Assembly: GCA_024643825.1 (NCBI GenBank)
Contig: JAHEME010000006.1
Span: 1 to 17,817 of the forward strand
DNA from: Chloroflexota bacterium
GTDB lineage: Bacteria > Chloroflexota > Anaerolineae > Aggregatilineales > UBA3940
Length of the DNA stretch: 17,817 nt
Reading direction: 5' to 3'
Shown: positions 8,025-14,803 of the stretch, one piece after another
How positions within the stretch are numbered: position 1 is the first letter of the stretch
Layout: each line of letters opens with the position of its first letter
Notes under the pieces: model-generated
Seen by the model: the letters and a program-made list of their open reading frames with translations, nothing else
Databases searched by the model: none
What the model was told of the DNA's origin: nothing
Translations under genes and position numbers: made by a program

Positions 8025-8687
8025 CTAGTTCATAGAAACTGATGGTGACGAATCGCTTGTTTCGTCTTGTCCCAGGCCATACCTAAGAAAACCAGACTCA
8101 CGCCGCACAATTTGCCACTGCATCGCTAGCATACTCTGTAAATCATGGGCTTCCAGTAGAAGTTGCTTCTCCTCCGGGCGCAATGTTAGGAGGATAGCAG
8201 TCAGATACGCAAGAGCGTGCGCATCTTCAGGGATTGTATCAATCTTCAAGGGATACTGTCCTGAAGATTGTAGGAGTGTCAGGAAATGCCAAAGCTCCTG
8301 GGCGAGTTTATTGGCAAGAACCTCTATCTCTGTTTCGTTACCTGTGCCCAACGGTGCATCTTCCACAATACCAACTTGATAAGGCCGTCTATCCTGCACT
8401 TCTTCTTGTAGGAAGAAACGCTGGTAGCCAACGCTCAGAATATTGATACGCCCATCTGCGAGTACTTCTGACTGTGTGATATAAGCTGACGTCCCAGTAC
8501 GATACGTTACTGCTGGGCCTCCAACCTCGCGCCCTTCACGGATCAACAACACACCGAATGGTCTATTCTCGCGTAAGCACAGATCGATCATCCTTCGGTA
8601 GCGATTCTCGAAAATGTGAAGAGGTAGCACCATCCCAGGGAAGAGAACAGTTCTTAACGGAAACAACGGTAGCTCGTATGGCGCCAT
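8025..8687 (-). CDS. Lon N-terminal (substrate-binding) domain protein
   Basis: A stand-alone copy of the PUA-like N domain of Lon protease (LON_substr_bdg family), 220 residues, with no ATPase or protease domain. The start of the domain is clear (ELPLFPLRTVLFPGMVLPLHIFE), followed by the typical RYRRMI segment and, later, a helical half. The ATG at 8687 is chosen because GAGGGT lies 6 bases before it; an in-frame TTG at 8699 overlaps that site. The function of solo Lon-N proteins is not established; a substrate or peptide-binding adaptor role is a guess. It is the first gene of the unit that includes plsX and is divergent from tRNA-Leu. Confidence 0.92.
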   Translation of the reverse strand: MAPYELPLFPLRTVLFPGMVLPLHIFENRYRRMIDLCLRENRPFGVLLIREGREVGGPAVTYRTGTSAYITQSEVLADGRINILSVGYQRFFLQEEVQDRRPYQVGIVEDAPLGTGNETEIEVLANKLAQELWHFLTLLQSSGQYPLKIDTIPEDAHALAYLTAILLTLRPEEKQLLLEAHDLQSMLAMQWQIVRRESGFLRYGLGQDETSDSSPSVSMN

Positions 8688-8718
8688 TTTTACCCTCAAA
8701 CATCGATCCTGGTAGCCA

Positions 8719-8746
8719 TTGACACTCCAATCTTGTATGCTATAAT
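8719..8746 (+). promoter_or_regulatory. strong promoter of tRNA-Leu
   Basis: A perfect TTGACA (8719-8724), 16-base spacer and perfect TATAAT (8741-8746) preceded by TGC, i.e. also an extended -10. The predicted start near 8753 leaves only about 4 bases of 5' leader before the tRNA. Confidence 0.85.
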
Positions 8747-8756
8747 CGTGACCATT

Positions 8757-8838
8757 GCCCCGGTGGCGGAATTGGCATACGCGGCAGGTTGAGGGCCTGT
8801 GCCCTTAGGGCGTGAGAGTTCGAGTCTCTCCCGGGGCA
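8757..8838 (+). tRNA. tRNA-Leu (anticodon GAG)
   Basis: A class II tRNA of 82 bases. The acceptor stem GCCCCGG/CCGGGGC is perfect over 7 pairs, with discriminator A at 8838. The anticodon stem GCAGG/CCTGT encloses the loop TTGAGGG, giving anticodon GAG, which reads CUC and CUU leucine codons. The long variable arm GCCC-TTA-GGGC and the T arm GAGAGTTCGAGTCTCTC are present. CCA is not encoded. Confidence 0.97.
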
Positions 8839-8841
8839 TTA

Positions 8842-8871
8842 AACGTCTATTTTCGAATAGGCGTTTTTTTT
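8842..8871 (+). terminator. intrinsic terminator of tRNA-Leu
   Basis: AACGTCTATT and AATAGGCGTT form a 10-bp stem with one U-G pair around a TTCG tetraloop (8852-8855), followed by eight T (8864-8871). The T-run overlaps the stop codon of the convergent 816-residue gene. On the minus strand the trailing T-run is only three bases, so it acts mainly for the tRNA. Confidence 0.88.
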
Positions 8872-11320
8872 ATAATCCCGCGGTCTCCACCTGGAGCATT
8901 GCGGCTAGCCGCGCGACAAGCCCGATAAGGTCGGCGGTATAAGTTGTCAGGTAATCTTGGGCTAACAGTTGGGCGAGATCTGTTCGCTCAGCCTGAATCA
9001 ACGGCTTTACATGGGGACGAAAATCGCGCAGTGTCACGATCAAGCGATTTTTGTCGTCCGACATCACACCCCAGACAAGCGCCTTTGTGTTCCCATCGTC
9101 CTTCGCACTCATGAAACGAGTGAGCGAAGCCCCTTGGGCTACACGACCGACATTTGAATAGACCTCATCTCCTTTAATGACCTCGTTGAGAATAGGGAAT
9201 TGCTCAGGGATGACGTTAAGGAATCGTTGGAAAGCAGGTGGCAGACCTGCCAGTAAATTCAGAACCGCAATGTTTAGGCTTTCCCCTCGCGACGCAACCG
9301 TTTTGTTGGCATCCAGTACATGGCTAAAAGCGATCAGATTGCCGATCAAAAGGGCACGCTTCAAAGCGAAAGCTTTCAGCGCTTGCTGGCCTTCTGGCGT
9401 ATCTGGCGGCTCAATTCTACGATAGGTCTGGTAGGCATCCCAGGTATCCTCCCAAACCCATACAAGATTATCTGCAAGAACCAAATTCCGGAATGTGATC
9501 GGGTAAATGCGCTCTTGAGGATCGTCTAATGAGGCATCAACAGGTATTAGCAGTGCCGGGTTTGTAACTCGTCCGCGCCTTAGTGAACGCAAAATGGCGC
9601 CAGACGCCTTTCTTTCTGCCGCCGTTTGAGCATTTGCTCCTAGATCATCGATCTCTTGCTGTACTGTTGGTGATGGGTTGTAATGTGCAGCATGAAAGAT
9701 TCTCGTGATCACCAGCAGGTCGTTGACCGTCAATTGCGCGCCGCGTTGAAGTAGCATCTCCCGCAGGCGAGACATCTGGGAGATAAACTCCCAGATCATG
9801 GTTTCTGCTGTGACTTCTGGGGTTTGCCTCAGATTGTCTGCTTTCTTGCGAAATGCGTCTGTCGAGGCCAGGGTGAGATGTCGAGGTTGTCTGCCACTAT
9901 CCGAGGGTGAAATCGTCACAATGCGCCGACACCATTGCACAGCCGCATTGGTAAATACTTCTGCCATTGCCAGTGACCAGGTTCCGTCAAAGAATACGTG
10001 GGATTGATCAAAAATGAATGTATTTTCGGTGCGACGAATCGTGAGAGCGTGATCGCCAATCCCTCGCGGTGATCGGCGTAGTTGGGCAAGCCATTCCTCA
10101 CTGGAACCCATATCCCAATTAATGATCACCGGTGCATTTGCTAGAGCCAATAACTCTGCCTGAGTTTGTGACGGCAACATTGAGCGAAGAGACTTTTGAA
10201 CGTTCCGGGAGGTTTCTGCTAAGAGAATGTCGGTAGCCAACTCCGGGTGTCGAATTTCAGGATGGGATTCAATCAGGATTTGTTGAAGCTGCCATTCTAC
10301 CTGTGAGGCTGATGCCATATCAAGATAGCCCATCCACTTATGATCACGCGCACGGTAAAACTGTTCCCCTTCTAGGACTAACCGTTCTCTCCCTTCATCC
10401 ACTGGCTCACCAGCATGAAAATGAAGGGGCCAGCGGCTGCCTCCATGACCATAAACAATTGGATTGCCTTCTTCATCATGTGCCGCAACATCAATCAGAT
10501 AATATCTACCATTACAGATTATCCCAATGTGCGCATCCCAGAGAGGAATCGACTTCTTAGTATCCATGAACCGACCAGGGACAAGTCGCGCAAGCAAAGA
10601 CATCTGCTTTTGGTACCCATTTCGCTTACCTGCTGCTAGTTTCTCGTACTGGTCGGTAACATATTGTTGCCACTCAAGGGGGAGAGCCGTCCGACGGGCA
10701 TCAATAAACGACTCAAATGCTGCACGGCGAACCTCAGCGTAGGTCCCATTAAGCGGAGCACCAAAAGGCCGGGCTATTTCCCATTGGCGCTGAAGCCGAA
10801 CAAATTCCGGGTCATGTGCCATCCCCGCCAATTCTGCCGCGCGGGAAATAAGTCGCAATAGCGTCCATTCATCCCACACAACACCCATCAGTTCTTCGTA
10901 TCCCCATACAAACTGAATGACTGTCATGACCCATGAAGTGAGATCGTCCAGATTGTTAGCACTGTCTGGTCTGTCCTGCTGATAACCTGCTGTTTCGACT
11001 GTATGGTGAGCAAGGTCTTCTCGAAGGCCGAACCCAAGATAAAACTGCCATGCGCCACGTGGGAAGCTCTGCGAGTGTCCCCTGACCATAGCGCGGATTT
11101 GCTGAAACCAGTGGAGAGCAATGGCAGGAATTGCAATGAGAACAACGTAAAGAATCTGATTACCAATATCAGATAGACCAATACGGGGGCCACTTGCTTC
11201 AGATCGAATATGAACCCGACGAGCGCCTAGCAGCGCCAAGCCACTCCGAATAAGTCCGGAGAGGTTGCTTGCCGAAAAGTATGCTTCTAAAGGGTCTCTC
11301 TGTTGGAGGTCTTCAGCCAT
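8870..11320 (-). CDS. unrecognised 816-residue protein
   Basis: A long open frame with convincing protein-like composition, but I do not recognise the family. A hydrophobic stretch at about residues 54-71 could be a single membrane segment; no signal peptide is evident. Residues 100-114 contain REDLAHHTVETAGYQ, a cluster of Glu, Asp and His that could bind metal. Near residues 435-450 a motif DQSHVFFDGTWS stands out, and Trp/Tyr-rich segments are frequent. The C-terminal third is mostly helical in character. The start ATG has only a weak GAGATAG upstream. It is monocistronic: divergent from the sugar-dehydrogenase-like gene (189 bases between, where I see no clear minus-strand promoter) and convergent with tRNA-Leu. 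Real gene, function unknown. Confidence 0.85.
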   Translation of the reverse strand: MAEDLQQRDPLEAYFSASNLSGLIRSGLALLGARRVHIRSEASGPRIGLSDIGNQILYVVLIAIPAIALHWFQQIRAMVRGHSQSFPRGAWQFYLGFGLREDLAHHTVETAGYQQDRPDSANNLDDLTSWVMTVIQFVWGYEELMGVVWDEWTLLRLISRAAELAGMAHDPEFVRLQRQWEIARPFGAPLNGTYAEVRRAAFESFIDARRTALPLEWQQYVTDQYEKLAAGKRNGYQKQMSLLARLVPGRFMDTKKSIPLWDAHIGIICNGRYYLIDVAAHDEEGNPIVYGHGGSRWPLHFHAGEPVDEGRERLVLEGEQFYRARDHKWMGYLDMASASQVEWQLQQILIESHPEIRHPELATDILLAETSRNVQKSLRSMLPSQTQAELLALANAPVIINWDMGSSEEWLAQLRRSPRGIGDHALTIRRTENTFIFDQSHVFFDGTWSLAMAEVFTNAAVQWCRRIVTISPSDSGRQPRHLTLASTDAFRKKADNLRQTPEVTAETMIWEFISQMSRLREMLLQRGAQLTVNDLLVITRIFHAAHYNPSPTVQQEIDDLGANAQTAAERKASGAILRSLRRGRVTNPALLIPVDASLDDPQERIYPITFRNLVLADNLVWVWEDTWDAYQTYRRIEPPDTPEGQQALKAFALKRALLIGNLIAFSHVLDANKTVASRGESLNIAVLNLLAGLPPAFQRFLNVIPEQFPILNEVIKGDEVYSNVGRVAQGASLTRFMSAKDDGNTKALVWGVMSDDKNRLIVTLRDFRPHVKPLIQAERTDLAQLLAQDYLTTYTADLIGLVARLAAMLQVETAGL

Positions 11321-11419
11321 AACTATCTCAAGTTTGTTCCAAGTTTAACATCTAGTAAAGTGCAATCGTAGCATTCCCTGGAACAAGCTGCCACCATTCA
11401 CTTTTAAGGTCATTTCTTT

Positions 11420-11448
11420 TCGGCAGCTATCTGTTCGAATGTTATACT
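11420..11448 (+). promoter_or_regulatory. promoter of the sugar-dehydrogenase-like lipoprotein
   Basis: TCGGCA (11420-11425), a 17-base spacer and TATACT (11443-11448) preceded by TGT, giving an extended -10. Predicted start near 11455; leader about 55 bases ending in AGGAG (11496-11500), 9 bases before the ATG. Confidence 0.6.
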
Positions 11449-11509
11449 CGACAATGGCAAAATTGCATTAGAGCCGCCTGCTTGGCGACTCGCTCAGGAG
11501 AGTAGAGTC

Positions 11510-12685
11510 ATGAGACGTTCCGCATCTCGATTTATCCTTTTGATGCTCGCTGTAGTATCAATTCTTTCTGCTTGCAATGGCGGATCGAGTTCTGCGCCAA
11601 GTGTTACATCTGAATCCCCAGCAGTTCGGGAAGCCTTACCACTTCTGCAACAACCGACCGTTCCTTATCAGGTTGAACTCTATGCAGGTGGCATCAACTT
11701 TCCTGTAAAAATGGCTTGGGATCCTGATGGCCGTCTATTTGTCGCCGAAAAGGCCGGGGCCGTCCGTGTAATCTCAGCGGATGGTAAGCTTCAGGCCGAT
11801 CCTGTGATTCAACTTCCCACAAATGCAGAAGGTGAGCAGGGGTTACTTGGGCTGACCATTGACCCCGATTTCGAAAATAACCATTATATCTGGGCATATC
11901 ATACATGGTCTGACCCGAATCACGAAGAAGACACACCGATTCATCGCGTTGTGCGTTTTGTAGAGAACAATGGGGTTGGCAGTGATGTCCAGGTGGCTTG
12001 GACTGTCAAAGACGGCTTCCCGGAAAGCACGATTTTGAACGGCGGCGAGATCGGATTCGGAAAAGACGGTATGTTGTATGTTTCGCCAGGGTCTCAAAAC
12101 AACATCCTGCTTGTCGTAAACCGAGATCGTCCTCATGGCAAGATTCTACGAATGACTCCGACCATCCCGGCAAAACCGGCTCCCGACAATCCAGACCCGA
12201 CCTCTATGAACTGGGCCTACGGTCTGCGTAATACATTTGGCTTTACGTTTCAGCCAGAGACAGGCATTATGTATGGGACGGATAATGGCCCCGATTGCGA
12301 TGACGAGATCAATCGCATCCTTCCCGGACTGGATTATGGATGGCGCATCGACGGCCTGTGCGAAGATCAGCATCTCCCGGCTGACTATCCCAGCCGCTTT
12401 GAGCCACCAATCGTTTCTTTCACACCGACAATCTCACCCACAGGAATCATGTTCTATACAGGAGATGTCTTCCCAGAGTGGAAAGGTGATCTATTCTATT
12501 GTGCTTACAATCTGGGGCGCATGTACCACATCAACCTGGAGGACAACGGAGTAGATATTAAAGGTGCTGGTACGGTGGATACTGGTTATCCACGCTGTGC
12601 TGTTGCCATCACCACTGGGCCAGATGGCTTCATCTACTTCAGCGACATTAACGGGATCTATCGCGTGGTGCGCGCAGGCAACTAA
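11510..12685 (+). CDS. PQQ sugar-dehydrogenase-fold lipoprotein (GSDH family), catalytic His missing
   Basis: A 391-residue exported protein with a lipoprotein signal ending LSAC (lipid-carrying Cys at about residue 22), so it should be anchored outside the membrane. The rest is a glucose/sorbosone-dehydrogenase beta-propeller: GGINFPVKMAWDPDGRLFVAE, GEQGLLGLTIDPDF, HGKILRM, YGLRNTFGFTF, NGPDCDDEINRI and GLDYGW follow the family in order. Active members oxidise aldoses with PQQ and have a His in the HxGG motif; here it reads LNGGEIGFGKDG, with Leu at 176. It may be inactive, use another residue, or only bind ligand. It is a single-gene unit, convergent with the cytochrome operon. A functional link to that complex is possible but not shown. 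Confidence 0.85.
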   Translation: MRRSASRFILLMLAVVSILSACNGGSSSAPSVTSESPAVREALPLLQQPTVPYQVELYAGGINFPVKMAWDPDGRLFVAEKAGAVRVISADGKLQADPVIQLPTNAEGEQGLLGLTIDPDFENNHYIWAYHTWSDPNHEEDTPIHRVVRFVENNGVGSDVQVAWTVKDGFPESTILNGGEIGFGKDGMLYVSPGSQNNILLVVNRDRPHGKILRMTPTIPAKPAPDNPDPTSMNWAYGLRNTFGFTFQPETGIMYGTDNGPDCDDEINRILPGLDYGWRIDGLCEDQHLPADYPSRFEPPIVSFTPTISPTGIMFYTGDVFPEWKGDLFYCAYNLGRMYHINLEDNGVDIKGAGTVDTGYPRCAVAITTGPDGFIYFSDINGIYRVVRAGN

Positions 12686-12723
12686 TTGGCAATCAGAACA
12701 AACGTCGCTAAATGCCGACGGCC

Positions 12724-13494
12724 TTATTGCGTTAACAGGAAGGCTACTAGGGCATCAATCTGTTCCGAGGTGAGCAAGGCTCCGTATTCCTGAAACATTG
12801 ATCCATTCTCGAAGCCGGGTGCTTTGTATGTGTTCGGGGAAACAATCGAAGTGCGAATGTAACTTTCAGCGGATTGACCAGGAACCCGTCGGGCCGCCGT
12901 CTCCTGAATGCCTTGCAGCGTAGGGCCAACCAGAATCTCTCCCGTGAGGGAATGGCATAACGCACAGGCCGGCACAATGGCTGTGCCATTGTGAAATAGC
13001 TCTTCTCCCTCAGCAATCCGTGGGTCTGCTGTTGGCTGAATATCCGCGGCTCGTATTAAATTTGTGCCGACCAAAAGTGCCCAGCTTCCTCGATCATCCC
13101 ATCGCAATACAAACCCAGTGAAATCAATCAGCAGCACAAGAATGAGCAACGTTGTGCCAATTAACCAATTGGATCGCCGTCGCTTGTAGCCACCAGTCAA
13201 TACGACACGCATGAGGTGGAGAATTACGGTGACAACAAGCGCCTGACCAGCCCAGAAGTGAAGATTGCGAAGCAACCATCCATAAGGAGTCGCATAGGCG
13301 ATCAACTTCACACTGTCATTGGCTAATTCAGGCGTGGGAACATAGAAGAAGGCTTCTAGAATGCCTGTTACACCAAGAATGACAAATAAGGCTGTGCTAA
13401 TAGCACCGAGGTGAAACGTATAAGCAAACCGTGCAGAGGATGACGGTGTACTCGGCGTGCGGAGATGGGCGTAGAAATTGGGACGGCGCGCCAT
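12724..13494 (-). CDS. cytochrome b helices A-C fused to cytochrome c
   Basis: A 256-residue subunit of a quinol-oxidising bc complex. Helices A (about 28-51), B (72-99) and C (109-131) match the first three helices of cytochrome b/b6. H79 and H93 in helix B, 14 apart, are the two b-heme ligands expected there. GFVLRWDDRGSWALLVGTN corresponds to the segment after helix C. Helix D does not follow; instead, a class I cytochrome c domain begins near 158, with CALCH (177-181) and Met233 as the probable sixth ligand. Helix C ends outside, which puts the c heme on the outer face where it is attached. The position of the Cys that binds the extra heme in b6f is His28. Translation is coupled to the Rieske gene: stop and start share a base (TAATG). 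The missing helices D-G are in the first gene of the operon. Confidence 0.92.
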   Translation of the reverse strand: MARRPNFYAHLRTPSTPSSSARFAYTFHLGAISTALFVILGVTGILEAFFYVPTPELANDSVKLIAYATPYGWLLRNLHFWAGQALVVTVILHLMRVVLTGGYKRRRSNWLIGTTLLILVLLIDFTGFVLRWDDRGSWALLVGTNLIRAADIQPTADPRIAEGEELFHNGTAIVPACALCHSLTGEILVGPTLQGIQETAARRVPGQSAESYIRTSIVSPNTYKAPGFENGSMFQEYGALLTSEQIDALVAFLLTQ

Positions 13495-14006
13495 TAGATG
13501 ACCTGTAGAATTCCAGCCGATTGCGTTTTGGGGAGGCGAAAAGAAGCTTCTACTACAGAAACCCGATCCACAGTGAGAGTCCCTGTGCCAGACCAATATA
13601 GCCTTAGAAATCCCAGTGGTCTGGTCGCCGGGCCATTGATAACCGTGCCATCTTCTGTAAATCTGCTCCCGTGGCAGCGACACTGATAGGTTGTGTCCGC
13701 CTGCAAGCGAATGGTACAGCCAAGATGGGTACAAATAGCATCCACAGCGAAGTACCCGGAAGAATCCTCATGAAGCCATACCTGACCATTCTCGATATAG
13801 GCGGGCAGATCAGGGAGCGAGCCTGAAGAGCCAAGCGGAAACTGTGTTCCACCAGTAGTTGGTGGCTCAAAACGAAGATACTTCACCAGCCCCCAAAGAC
13901 CAGCCATGAGCGGGACTGTCCAAGAGACGTTGATCGCTCCCAAGAGAAACTCTCGCCGCGGAAGTTTCTTTTCACCACTTTTCAGGATAGTACGGAGCTT
14001 TTCCAT
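13494..14006 (-). CDS. Rieske iron-sulfur protein
   Basis: A 170-residue [2Fe-2S] subunit that takes one electron from quinol at the Qo site. The N-terminus has a twin-arginine-type PRREFLLGAI followed by one membrane anchor (about 20-42), as is usual for Rieske proteins of bc complexes. The cluster motifs CTHLGC (92-97) and CRCHGS (109-114) supply ligands C92, H94, C109 and H112 and the C97-C111 disulfide. GPATRPL follows as the Pro-loop region. It is the middle gene of the operon, 3 bases after the cytochrome b D-G gene and overlapping the A-C/cytochrome c gene by one base, so subunits are probably made in matched amounts. Confidence 0.96.
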   Translation of the reverse strand: MEKLRTILKSGEKKLPRREFLLGAINVSWTVPLMAGLWGLVKYLRFEPPTTGGTQFPLGSSGSLPDLPAYIENGQVWLHEDSSGYFAVDAICTHLGCTIRLQADTTYQCRCHGSRFTEDGTVINGPATRPLGFLRLYWSGTGTLTVDRVSVVEASFRLPKTQSAGILQVI

Positions 14007-14009
14007 GAA

Positions 14010-14726
14010 TTATCGCAACGCCGCCCGAATAGTAAGGCCAACGACACCAACCAGTACGAGAACCAGCAGTATCTGGGGAATGCGCCCCTGCCGATTGAAC
14101 CAGATAGCTATGCCATCATTAGACCAGTCCGTATAGGGAAGGAGTGCAAGAATCACGACCACTGCAAGGGGAGTTAACACACCCGCTATCGCTGGTGGCC
14201 AACTGCGTAGAAGCTCCTGTACCCAAAGAAAAATCCAGGGCGCTTTAGTATGCTCCACGAGAGCGCCTGGTTCTGCTGCTGGCCCGATAGGTGCATCAAT
14301 GAATATCGATACGGCAATCAGAGCCGCGAGGGTAAGAAAGAATGTCAACCACTCATGGCGAACGATTACTTGTCGGTCGGTTCTGGGGAGGGAGTCTTCT
14401 CCCTCTTTTCGTGTCAGGCTGGAAACTCCGCCGTCGCGTCGAACGCGAAAACCGTGCCAGACGATCAGCGCCAAGATCGGAATCCCCAGACCCATCAGAT
14501 GCCAGGCATAAAACCTCAGGAGGGTTGCTTCGCTGATTGAAGTCCCACCAACGATCATCCGATAGATGGTTTCAGCAAGAGAGGAATCTGCACTGCGCTG
14601 CGCAACAGACATACTGCACGCTGTTAGCATAACGCTGGCCCCAGCCAGCAAAACCAATCTGGTCAGCCAGAGCATGCCCCAAAGAAATCTTGGACGATGT
14701 GAATGAGTCACCAATCTATCCACCAT
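14010..14726 (-). CDS. cytochrome b helices D-G (split cytochrome b, second part)
   Basis: A 238-residue membrane subunit encoded first in the bc operon. Residues 53-97 match the end of the CD loop and helix D of cytochrome b6: LLRFYAWHLMGLG with H76 and H91, 15 apart, the b6-type spacing of the other two b-heme ligands. Helices E (about 126-145), F (178-197) and G (217-236) follow, as in subunit IV. The ef loop reads KAPWIFLWVQELL where PEWY is usual, so the Qo-site Glu is absent. Before helix D there is an extra hydrophobic segment (about 14-36) ending LTAC, which resembles a lipoprotein signal; either as an anchor or cleaved, it places the start of helix D outside, as topology requires. 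No clear promoter is seen in the 77 bases after the glycosyltransferase gene. Confidence 0.9.
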   Translation of the reverse strand: MVDRLVTHSHRPRFLWGMLWLTRLVLLAGASVMLTACSMSVAQRSADSSLAETIYRMIVGGTSISEATLLRFYAWHLMGLGIPILALIVWHGFRVRRDGGVSSLTRKEGEDSLPRTDRQVIVRHEWLTFFLTLAALIAVSIFIDAPIGPAAEPGALVEHTKAPWIFLWVQELLRSWPPAIAGVLTPLAVVVILALLPYTDWSNDGIAIWFNRQGRIPQILLVLVLVGVVGLTIRAALR

Positions 14727-14803
14727 AACAGAACGATCTTAGTCATTCCTCATCTGAGAGAGATAGTGCCAAAGATCATTCGCAGGCTATCAAACTGTCA
14801 CCC

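Noticed and set aside
10415..10861. Overlapping plus-strand frames opposite the 816-residue gene
   Set aside because: They are antisense shadows with no ribosome site and no domain pattern.
12703..12720. Hairpin CGTCG/CGACG between the two convergent genes
   Set aside because: Only 5 bp with an 8-base loop and no T-run on either strand, so it is not a convincing terminator.
13495..13734. Upstream 80 codons in frame with the cytochrome b A-C gene
   Set aside because: They lie inside the Rieske gene in another frame; the ATG at 13494 overlapping the Rieske stop gives the expected cytochrome b N-terminus.
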